A stretch of 10,942 nucleotides of DNA from an uncultured Lachnospiraceae bacterium. Its GTDB lineage: Bacteria > Bacillota_A > Clostridia > Lachnospirales > Lachnospiraceae. Positions 5,648 to 10,942 of this stretch are shown here, piece after piece. Made by a program: the position numbers and the translations under genes. The stretch covers positions 1 to 10,942 of the forward strand of contig CAJUMT010000114.1 in the NCBI GenBank assembly GCA_910587495.1. The letters run 5' to 3'. The notes under the pieces are model-generated. The model was not told the DNA's origin. It was given only the letters and a program-made list of their open reading frames with translations, and ran no database searches. The stretch's first letter is position 1. Each line of letters begins with the position of its first letter.

Positions 5648-6093
5648 TATTCATCCTCACCTTCTGGATCTTCCCAAACTGCATCTTCTGGGATCAGTCC
5701 TTTTTCTTTCATAAATTCCATTTGACTGTCAGTAAAACGGAGCCGTTCCATACCATAGACCCCTTTTTCCATATTTTGTTTCAGCGTCCGGTTCATTTTT
5801 TCTTTCATTGTGCGATTCTCAAACATACGGATTTTTGTATAAGGCGGTGGATTACCTTCTGTCTTGTTACATTTTGGTATAGTGTATCTGCCATCACGGA
5901 TTTTTAACTCTGGAATGACTGTGCCGACTCCTGTAATCTGCACACGTTCCCCTTTTAACAAGGCTTTGCGCATCTCATCGGAATACATTTTGAGTATTTC
6001 TTTTATCATCTGATGCTTGTAAATGGGATTATCTTCCCGTTTGCAGATTCTTGCTGCCATCTGGTTTTCGTTTAATGTTGGTTTTACTATCAT
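5647..6093 (-). CDS. HU/IHF-like DNA-binding protein, phage type
   Basis: The 148-residue protein resembles the divergent HU-like proteins found in phages and integrated elements. Residues 1-48 are helical (MAARICKREDNPIYKHQMIK, then ILKMYSDEMRKALLKGE). GERVQITGVGTVIPELKIRD (48-67) matches the HU beta entry with the GxG turn. YTIPKCNKTEG (70-80) stands where HU has the RNP arm. TKIRMFENRTMKEKMNRTL (86-104) is the closing segment. A C-terminal extension from about 110 is charged and ends in an acidic run (EDAVWEDPEGEDE). AAGGAGGAAC lies about ten bases before the ATG, one of the strongest ribosome sites here. It is the first gene of the minus-strand cluster and ends in TAATG, overlapping the cold-shock gene by one base. 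Role: probably DNA bending or packaging for the element. Confidence 0.75.
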   Translation of the reverse strand: MIVKPTLNENQMAARICKREDNPIYKHQMIKEILKMYSDEMRKALLKGERVQITGVGTVIPELKIRDGRYTIPKCNKTEGNPPPYTKIRMFENRTMKEKMNRTLKQNMEKGVYGMERLRFTDSQMEFMKEKGLIPEDAVWEDPEGEDE

Positions 6094-6400
6094 GTGTTGT
6101 GTTCCTCCTTGGATTTTAATTTCTTTTTATTTTGTTGTCATTTCGTTAATTGAATGTTGCTATGAAATAGGATTTTCATGTCATGGGGAATATGGATGGA
6201 GAATGGATATTGGAAATGAATGAAAGGGTTAGAATACCCCTGTAAGGCTCTATGAGGCTCATACAGATGTTTAAGAGTTGTGAATGAGGATTATTATTAT
6301 GGATATTCAGGCACTAAAATAAGCCCATTATCAACCACGGAAATATGATTGATGATGGACTTATTTAGATGTCCGATATTAAGTTGTAAAGCGTACACAG
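6094..6400. other. Non-coding right end of the element
   Basis: No gene was found on either strand. The stretch holds the leader of the HU-like operon next to 6093 and the long imperfect inverted repeat at 6314-6368. Plus-strand frames are short and lack ribosome sites. No clear sigma-A promoter for the operon was recognised. An attachment site would lie within or just right of this stretch. Confidence 0.5.
6314..6368. terminator. Long imperfect hairpin near element boundary, probable bidirectional terminator
   Basis: CTAAAATAAG on the left pairs with CTTATTTAG on the right, and the stem continues inward as CCAT/ATGG, ATCAA/TTGAT and CA/TG around an 8-base loop. The three internal non-Watson-Crick positions become two G-U wobbles and one mismatch in minus-strand RNA, against one wobble and two mismatches in plus-strand RNA. 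The hairpin is therefore better suited to RNA made from dacF toward the element. The A/T base of the stem gives a T-rich 3' side (CTTATTTT on the minus strand). It could insulate the element from host transcription or mark its end. Confidence 0.5.
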
Positions 6401-6871
6401 TCACAAGGATCTTTGCTGTCTACTATATCTATACGCCACACAGGCGTCATTAGCACTGGCCACAGCGATGCATTTTAACATAGTGTCCGCCGTCTGCGTC
6501 TCAAAAGGTTCTAAATAGACCTGAGAGCCGCCCATGGACGCCGCATGCTCCGATACCGTTACGGTATCGGACAGAGAAATCTTACCTGCCTCCACTGCTT
6601 CCAAAATTAGAAGCATGGTCATAATCTTGGTTACACTGGCCGGATGGAGCTTTTCATCCGCCGCCTTTTTCATCAAAACCGTCCCTGTGGACACTTCCAT
6701 CAAAAACGCATGGGGGGCTGCCACCTCTGCCGCTACCTGGTTTTCCGAAAAAGATTCCTCTTTTGCCTCCTCCTGCACTGCCGTCCCCGCTTCCTGCGCA
6801 TATACGAAAGAGGGGGAGAAAAGCAGTATTAATGCCAGTGTGCATACACACAATTTTTTCAGAAAAATCAC
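6401..6871 (-). pseudogene. dacF: DacF-like D-alanyl-D-alanine carboxypeptidase, truncated by the element
   Basis: This penicillin-binding-protein-5-type enzyme would remove the terminal D-Ala from peptidoglycan stem peptides outside the membrane. From the GTG at 6869-6871 (AAAGGG eight bases upstream) it starts MIFLKKLCVCTLALILLFSP with a signal peptide, probably cleaved near FVYAQ. CTG at 6860-6862 with GAGGTGA is an alternative start; a TTG at 6956 adds an implausible N-terminus. HPASVTK gives the active-site SxxK (S79, K82) and ASANDACVA gives SxN (139-141). At A146 the family sequence stops and YRYSRQQRSL plus TGA follow. The KTG motif and C-terminal domain are missing, so this copy should be inactive unless the element excises. 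It follows the PAP2 gene by about 93 bases. DacF proper is sporulation-linked in Bacillus; assignment to DacF over other DacA-type members is by similarity. Confidence 0.85.
6426..6440. other. Element/host junction inside dacF
   Basis: Host coding sequence for ACVA ends with GCG at 6434-6436. The next codons (TAT AGA TAT AGT) do not match the family, which usually continues with a helix beginning near M-A-E. Base composition changes here. The exact crossover could be a few bases either side, because an attachment core would be shared by both sides. Confidence 0.65.
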
Positions 6872-6964
6872 CTCAAAGTCCCTTTGGACTATATATATGC
6901 GGCGGTTTTTCCTTCTAATCCAAAAAATATGGTCGGCTCCTGCTGCAGAATCGTTCAACTTCTG

Positions 6965-7450
6965 TCATAAAAGCATCAGACAAGCAATCAAAATTCCAAG
7001 GATGCAGCCAGCCATCACCTGGAGCGGCGTATGACCTACAAGTTCTTTTAGACTTGCTTCCCAGAACTCGTACATCTTGTCATTCTTTTTAAATGCTTCT
7101 ACAAATCCTTCAGTGCGGAAAAAGTCAATCATCTCATTGAGTACCTTTCCCTGGCGCCCGGTCTCCATACGCACGCCCATGGCATCATGCATAACGATAA
7201 TTGCCAGCATACAGGTAACCGCAAACTCAAAAGACGAAAACCCATAGACAAATGCCGACGCCGACGCCATGGCGCTGACTGTGGCAGAATGTCCGCTGGG
7301 CATCCCGCCGTCTCCCACCAGACGCTCCCAATGGATTCCTTTATGCATCCACGCATAGATAATCGTCTTTATTACCTGTGCGGATGCCCAGCCGCAGGCG
7401 CCGCACATAAGTATCTTATTGTTTAACAGTGCTTTTAGTATACTGTTCAT
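6965..7450 (-). CDS. Divergent PAP2 family (YuiD/DUF212) membrane protein
   Basis: The 161-residue protein has the features of the divergent PAP2 family: GDGGMPSGHSATVSA (residues 46-60) with the PSGH motif, MHDAMGVRMETGRQ (87-100), and GHTPLQVMAG (139-148). Hydrophobic segments at about 13-35, 55-90 and 143-161 indicate an integral membrane protein. PAP2 enzymes remove phosphate from lipid phosphates such as undecaprenyl or phosphatidyl pyrophosphates; for the YuiD group the substrate is not established. The start at 7448-7450 was chosen because AGGAGAAAGG lies directly upstream; a longer frame to 7501 would run through the rpsU terminator. It lies just before dacF in the same direction, so the pair may act together in cell-wall or lipid-carrier metabolism. 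Confidence 0.88.
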   Translation of the reverse strand: MNSILKALLNNKILMCGACGWASAQVIKTIIYAWMHKGIHWERLVGDGGMPSGHSATVSAMASASAFVYGFSSFEFAVTCMLAIIVMHDAMGVRMETGRQGKVLNEMIDFFRTEGFVEAFKKNDKMYEFWEASLKELVGHTPLQVMAGCILGILIACLMLL

Positions 7451-7467
7451 CCTTTCTCCTATAAGAA

Positions 7468-7493
7468 ATGCCTTGACTTTACAGTCAAGGCAT
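7468..7493 (-). terminator. Intrinsic terminator of rpsU
   Basis: ATGCCTTGACT and AGTCAAGGCAT form a perfect 11-bp stem with a 4-base loop, followed on the minus strand by TTTCTT. It starts 12 bases after the rpsU stop and ends 17 bases before the PAP2 start. Confidence 0.9.
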
Positions 7494-7505
7494 CGCTGCA
7501 CAATT

Positions 7506-7682
7506 TTAGTTATATTTACGCTTCCTAGCTGCTTCGGATTTTTTCTTGCGCTTTACACTCGGCTTCTCGTAATGCTCTCTTTTACGGATTTCCTGCTGGA
7601 TCCCAGCCTTTGCACAGTTTCGTTTGAAACGGCGCAATGCGCTATCCAAAGTCTCGTTTTCTTTAACGATCACGTTTGACAT
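7506..7682 (-). CDS. rpsU: 30S ribosomal protein S21
   Basis: A 58-codon frame encodes MSNVIVKENETLDSALRRFK, then RNCAKAGIQQEIRKREHYEK and a basic tail PSVKRKKKSEAARKRKYN. This is the full length and sequence pattern of Firmicutes S21, a small-subunit protein that sits near the 3' end of 16S rRNA and affects mRNA recruitment. The start at 7680-7682 has AGGTG seven bases upstream, with a second GGAGGGAGG further up in the leader. The gene has its own consensus promoter (7759-7787) and its own terminator (7468-7493), so it is a single-gene unit between alaS and the PAP2 gene. Confidence 0.97.
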   Translation of the reverse strand: MSNVIVKENETLDSALRRFKRNCAKAGIQQEIRKREHYEKPSVKRKKKSEAARKRKYN

Positions 7683-7704
7683 AGTATCACACCTAACCTC
7701 CCTC

Positions 7705-7732
7705 CAGTTGCTTATTGTGCCAAATACAACTG
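7705..7732 (-). promoter_or_regulatory. Stem-loop in the rpsU leader
   Basis: CAGTTG and CAACTG form a 6-bp stem 22 bases upstream of the S21 start, directly next to the GGAGGGAGG sequence. It lies in the untranslated leader predicted from the promoter. S21 could bind it for feedback control, but this is inference only. Confidence 0.35.
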
Positions 7733-7758
7733 TCTGGGTATTTTATTGCACTACGAAT

Positions 7759-7787
7759 ATTATAGGGATCGCGGCATCTTTTGTCAA
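7759..7787 (-). promoter_or_regulatory. Consensus sigma-A promoter of rpsU
   Basis: On the minus strand TTGACA (7782-7787) and TATAAT (7759-7764) are both perfect consensus hexamers with exactly 17 bases between them. The start of transcription should be near 7750, giving a leader of about 70 bases. The -35 box begins only about 25 bases after the alaS stop. Confidence 0.92.
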
Positions 7788-7812
7788 TAACTTTTTTATT
7801 TTATTTGTATTT

Positions 7813-10452
7813 TTATTTGATTTGCGCTTCTACTGCCTCAAGTGCTTTTTGAATCGCCTCGTCAATTCCGGTCGGGTTTTTACCGCCCGCCTGGGCCATA
7901 TTCGGGCGTCCGCCTCCGCCTCCGCCTACGATAGACGCGATGGCCTTGATCAGGTTGCCCGCATGGGCCCCCGCTTTCATGGCCTGGTCCGTGGCGGTGG
8001 CCATCAGGCTTACCTTGCCGTCGGTCACGGAAGCCAGAAGTACGACGCCTTCCCCTAACTTCTCCTTTAACTGGTCTCCAAGATCCCGCAAGCCGTTCAT
8101 ATCCACACCGTCTACTTTCGCGGCCAGAACTTTTACGCCTTTGATCTCTTTAACCTGATCCATTACGTCTCCCAAAGCATCTTTAGCCGCCTTACTTTTC
8201 AGCGCCTCATTTTCGCTCTGAAGCTCTTTGATCTGCGCAAGAAGATGTCCGATTTTTTCTGTTACGGATGAAGCAGTAGTTTTTAACAGCTTTGCCGCCT
8301 GTAAAAGCTCTGTTTCCTGTTCTTTGTAATAAGCGAACACGCCTTCTCCTGTCAGTGCTTCGATTCTGCGCACACCCGCCGCAATGCCGGACTCGGACAC
8401 AATCTTAAAAGCAGTGATCAGGCCTGTATTCTGTACATGCGTACCGCCGCACAGCTCCTTGGAAAAATCTCCCATAGATACCACACGCACGTCTTCTGCA
8501 TATTTTTCATCAAACAAAGCCATAGCGCCGCTCTTTTTCGCGTCTTCTAGATTCATGACCTGCGTGATCACCGGAATAGAGGCCTGGATCTGCGCATTTA
8601 CCATAGCTTCCACTTTTTCTAATTCTTCCGAAGTCATGGATTGGAAATGGGCAAAGTCAAAACGCAGACGGTCCGGCGTTACCAGGGAACCTTTCTGCTC
8701 CACATGATTGCCCAGCACAAGTTTCAAAGCTTTCTGAAGCAGATGGGTCGCGCTGTGGTTTTTACAGGTATCCTTACGTCCTGCTTCGTCCACTTTCAGA
8801 GTCACCGTATCTCCTGTTTTGATCATACCGGCGGTCATATGGCCCACATGACCCACCTTACCGCCTAAAAGCTTGATAGTATCCTCTACCACAAAAACAG
8901 CGTCTTTGCAGACAATCACGCCTTTATCTCCCTGCTGGCCGCCCATGGTAGCATAAAACGGCGTCTCCTCCACAAATACTGTTCCCATCTGACCGTCGGA
9001 AAGCGCCTCTGTAAGCTCTGTATCTGTGGTCAGCACCGTGATCTTCGACGCGCCTTCAAGAGAATCATATCCTGTAAACTCTGTAGTCACCGAAGCGTCG
9101 ATTTCATCATAAACCGTAGCGTCTGCGCCCATATAGTTGGTCGTCTCGCGGGACTCCTGCGCCTGCTTTCTCTGCTCTTCCATACAGACCTTAAAGCCTT
9201 CCTCGTCGATATCGTATCCCTTTTCTTCCAGGATTTCCTTAGTCAGATCCAGCGGGAATCCGTAGGTATCATATAACTTAAAGGCATCCTTGCCCGGCAG
9301 CGTCTTTTTACCTGCTGCCTTCATGGTTTCTTCCATCTGCGCCAGGATACTTAATCCCTGGTCAATCGTCTTATTGAACTTGTCCTCTTCCTGGGTCAGC
9401 ACTTTAAAAATAAAATCTTTCTTCTCATAAAGCTCCGGGTATCCGTCTTTGGAACCTTCGATGACCGTCTCGGAAAGTTTCGCCAAAAACTTCCCTTCAA
9501 TACCCAGAAGGCGTCCATGACGAGCTGCGCGGCGGATCAGGCGGCGCAGCACATATCCCCTGCCCATGTTGGCAGGCATAATACCGTCGGAAATCATAAA
9601 AGTCGCCGAACGAATATGGTCCGTGATCAGACGAATAGATACGTCTTTATTCTCATCTTTTTTATACTCGCAACGGGCATATTCACACACCTTGTCCCGC
9701 AGCGCGCGCACTGTATCCACATCAAAGATGGAATCTACTTTCTGCACCGCCACTGCAAGGCGCTCCAAACCCATGCCTGTATCAATATTTTTTTGGGTCA
9801 ACTCTGTATAATGGTTGTCCCCGTCATTGTCAAACTGAGTAAACACGTTGTTCCAGACTTCCATATAACGGTCGCAGTCGCAGCCTACCGTACAATCCGG
9901 CTTACCACAGCCATATTCCTCTCCCCGGTCATAATAGACTTCCGAGCAGGGTCCGCAGGGTCCTGCCCCATGCTCCCAGAAATTGTCCTCTTTTCCGAAA
10001 CGGAAAATACGCTCCGCCGGAATACCGATCTTCTTATTCCAGATATCAAACGCTTCATCGTCATCCAGATAGACCGACGGATATAAACGGTCCGGCTCCA
10101 AACCCACTACCTCGGTCAAAAATTCCCAGGTCCAGTGAATCGCATCATCTTTGAAATAATCTCCAAAAGAAAAATTACCCAACATCTCAAAAAAAGTTCC
10201 ATGTCGGGCAGTCTTCCCTACATTTTCAATGTCTCCGGTACGGATGCATTTCTGGCAGGTCGCCACACGCCTCCTTGGCGGTATCTCCGCTCCGGTAAAA
10301 TACGGCTTTAAAGGCGCCATACCAGAATTGATCAAAAGCAGACTCTTGTCATTATGCGGAACAAGAGAAAAGCTTTTCATCACCAGATGCCCCTTGCTTT
10401 CAAAAAAGTCAAGGAACATTTTGCGAAGTTCATTTACACCATATTCTTTCAT
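7813..10452 (-). CDS. alaS: Alanyl-tRNA synthetase
   Basis: The 879-residue protein is full length and has all domains of bacterial AlaRS, which charges tRNA-Ala in the cytoplasm and edits mischarged Ser and Gly. The N-terminal class II catalytic core begins LRKMFLDFFESKGH and includes the ATCQKCIRTGDIENVG and FFEMLGNFSFGDYF regions. GPCGPCSEVYYDRG and a Cys-rich CGKPDCTVGCDCD follow, then the tRNA-recognition domain around NMGRGYVLRRLIRRAARHGR. The editing site has HSATH (H566, H570) and CGGTH (C668, H672), close to E. coli numbering. The C-Ala domain ends with SIVGGGGGGRPNMAQAGG. The start at 10450-10452 has TAGGAGGA ten bases upstream. The leader is about 60 bases and shows no T-box. The gene has its own promoter. 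Confidence 0.99.
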   Translation of the reverse strand: MKEYGVNELRKMFLDFFESKGHLVMKSFSLVPHNDKSLLLINSGMAPLKPYFTGAEIPPRRRVATCQKCIRTGDIENVGKTARHGTFFEMLGNFSFGDYFKDDAIHWTWEFLTEVVGLEPDRLYPSVYLDDDEAFDIWNKKIGIPAERIFRFGKEDNFWEHGAGPCGPCSEVYYDRGEEYGCGKPDCTVGCDCDRYMEVWNNVFTQFDNDGDNHYTELTQKNIDTGMGLERLAVAVQKVDSIFDVDTVRALRDKVCEYARCEYKKDENKDVSIRLITDHIRSATFMISDGIMPANMGRGYVLRRLIRRAARHGRLLGIEGKFLAKLSETVIEGSKDGYPELYEKKDFIFKVLTQEEDKFNKTIDQGLSILAQMEETMKAAGKKTLPGKDAFKLYDTYGFPLDLTKEILEEKGYDIDEEGFKVCMEEQRKQAQESRETTNYMGADATVYDEIDASVTTEFTGYDSLEGASKITVLTTDTELTEALSDGQMGTVFVEETPFYATMGGQQGDKGVIVCKDAVFVVEDTIKLLGGKVGHVGHMTAGMIKTGDTVTLKVDEAGRKDTCKNHSATHLLQKALKLVLGNHVEQKGSLVTPDRLRFDFAHFQSMTSEELEKVEAMVNAQIQASIPVITQVMNLEDAKKSGAMALFDEKYAEDVRVVSMGDFSKELCGGTHVQNTGLITAFKIVSESGIAAGVRRIEALTGEGVFAYYKEQETELLQAAKLLKTTASSVTEKIGHLLAQIKELQSENEALKSKAAKDALGDVMDQVKEIKGVKVLAAKVDGVDMNGLRDLGDQLKEKLGEGVVLLASVTDGKVSLMATATDQAMKAGAHAGNLIKAIASIVGGGGGGRPNMAQAGGKNPTGIDEAIQKALEAVEAQIK

Positions 10453-10514
10453 TCTATTTATATCCTCCTATTAAAGTTCCGTTGCTGTTTAAGTTCCGCA
10501 ATTTCATGTTTTTC

Positions 10515-10543
10515 ATCATATCACACCCTTTTGACAGGCGCAA
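10515..10543 (-). promoter_or_regulatory. Probable sigma-A promoter of alaS
   Basis: On the minus strand TTGCGC (10538-10543) and TATGAT (10515-10520) are separated by 17 bases. The -10 has one mismatch to consensus. It lies just after the upstream gene's terminator-like hairpin and about 60 bases before the alaS start. Confidence 0.7.
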
Positions 10544-10555
10544 GATTTTATATAC

Positions 10556-10571
10556 AAAAAGCCCGCTCTTT
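10556..10571 (-). terminator. Weak terminator-like hairpin after the hydrolase gene
   Basis: On the minus strand AAAGAG and CTTTTT can pair around CGGG, directly after the TAG at 10572-10574. The stem is short and includes a G-U pair, so termination may be partial. Confidence 0.45.
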
Positions 10572-10942
10572 CTATAAAATCTCCCATGATTGTCCCGGAT
10601 ATGCAACCGGGCAAAACTTGCCGGCTGCATCTTTTAAATATCCGTCCTTTTGCAGTTTACGGCATATGTCATATTCCTCCCACATATGCATGGGAAATAT
10701 ACGGGCGGCGTCCGCTTTTTCAAGGAAATACTGCATGCCCAGATAATATGCATCCCCAAGCCGCGGGTCCAGGGGGATAAACGCGGCGTCAAAAAAGACT
10801 CCGTCAAGCCTGTCCACTTCTTTTTTATAATTGGCGGCCATATTGTTGTTCCAGGCTTTATCCTCCCCTTCCCAGTGCCACCAGTTTAAATCTCCTGCAT
10901 GGTAAATCCTTTTTCCTTCTGCCTTCACGATAAAAGCCACGC
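10572..10942 (-). CDS. Metallo-beta-lactamase-fold hydrolase, C-terminal part
   Basis: The frame is open to the window edge and encodes the last 123 or so residues; the 5' part with the main HxHxDH motif is outside. Visible landmarks are VAFIVKAEGKRIYHAGDLN, with the Asp that bridges the two metals in this superfamily, FDAAFIPLDPRLGDAY, and FPMHMWEEYDI with the late metal-binding His. The WWHWEGEDKAWN stretch after the Asp motif is typical of the small stand-alone members found in Clostridia. Substrate is unknown; related proteins cleave phosphodiesters, lactones or nucleotide derivatives. The gene ends in TAG about 120 bases before alaS and is probably transcribed separately. Confidence 0.85.
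   Translation of the reverse strand, partial: VAFIVKAEGKRIYHAGDLNWWHWEGEDKAWNNNMAANYKKEVDRLDGVFFDAAFIPLDPRLGDAYYLGMQYFLEKADAARIFPMHMWEEYDICRKLQKDGYLKDAAGKFCPVAYPGQSWEIL

Larger units (their letters stand above)
1..6433. mobile_element. One end of an integrated phage-like element interrupting dacF
   Basis: From the left window edge to about 6433 the DNA is clearly more AT-rich than the host genes to its right. It carries phage or plasmid-type cargo: an HNH/AP2 protein, a double winged-helix protein, two HU-family proteins, a cold-shock domain and a phage-structural-like protein. The right boundary is inferred from the point where the DacF-like reading frame leaves its family consensus, between the GCG codon at 6434-6436 and the TAT codon at 6431-6433. 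No integrase, transposase, capsid or terminase gene is visible, so the class of element (prophage, phage-plasmid, satellite or integrative conjugative element) is not settled. The left boundary and the 3' part of dacF are outside the window. A direct-repeat attachment core cannot be identified from one junction alone. Confidence 0.75.

Noticed and set aside
4204..6093. Element-wide reassignment of TAG to an amino acid
   Set aside because: Only one internal TAG is seen and the two long element genes have none, which would be unlikely if TAG were a common sense codon. Kept only as an alternative for the cold-shock gene.
6023..6223. Plus-strand 66-codon frame across the HU-like gene start
   Set aside because: It overlaps the well-supported HU-like start and ribosome site and has no ribosome site of its own.
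6872..6958. Longer N-terminus for the DacF-like protein starting at TTG 6956-6958
   Set aside because: It would put 29 charged residues before a normal signal peptide and lacks a good ribosome site; GTG at 6869-6871 or CTG at 6860-6862 fits better.
9517..10086. Plus-strand open frame of 189 codons opposite alaS
   Set aside because: It is antisense to the conserved AlaRS catalytic core, has no ribosome site and no recognisable protein features; it is a shadow of the real gene.
10453..10571. T-box riboswitch upstream of alaS
   Set aside because: The leader is only about 60 bases and lacks the T-box sequence and antiterminator; a plain promoter explains it.

Overview
The window looks like chromosomal DNA of a Gram-positive, low-to-moderate-GC Clostridia member, most likely Lachnospiraceae. 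The evidence is the full-length AlaRS and S21 proteins, strong AGGAGG-type ribosome binding sites, consensus sigma-A promoters, and the gene order alaS, rpsU, YuiD-type PAP2, D-Ala-D-Ala carboxypeptidase. All convincing genes lie on the minus strand, so transcription runs from high to low coordinates. The window splits at about 6433 into two parts of visibly different base composition.

Right part (about 6434-10942, host, more GC-rich). In transcription order it holds the end of a metallo-beta-lactamase-fold hydrolase gene (5' end outside the window), alaS with its own promoter, and rpsU with a perfect TTGACA-17-TATAAT promoter and a strong terminator. A YuiD/DUF212 divergent PAP2 membrane protein gene follows. 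Last is the 5' part of a DacF-like D-alanyl-D-alanine carboxypeptidase gene. That gene stops abruptly just after its SAN motif: the conserved reading gives way to ten unrelated residues and a stop, and AT-rich DNA begins.

Left part (about 1-6433, AT-rich) is one end of an integrated phage-like or phage-plasmid-like element that interrupts dacF. Its right end carries a long imperfect inverted repeat and then a tight minus-strand gene cluster: an HU/IHF-like protein, a cold-shock-domain gene with an in-frame amber codon, a possible HK97-gp10-like phage protein, a canonical HU protein, a 58-residue Cys-rich protein and a 97-residue unknown. After a hairpin-bearing intergenic stretch come a small frameshifted ORF, a protein with two predicted winged helices (candidate replication initiator or regulator), a 740-bp gene-free stretch packed with short hairpins, an HNH/AP2 homing-endonuclease-like gene, and the start of one more gene. 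No integrase is visible, so the other end, the recombinase and the rest of dacF should lie beyond coordinate 1.

The points most worth attention are the interruption of a sporulation-type carboxypeptidase gene (possible skin-like arrangement), the hairpin-dense region at 1380-2120, a recurring family of palindromes with an AA or TT spacer, and two small element genes each broken by a single lesion (amber codon in the cold-shock gene, one missing base in the 3270-3463 ORF). No CRISPR array, tRNA or rRNA gene was seen.
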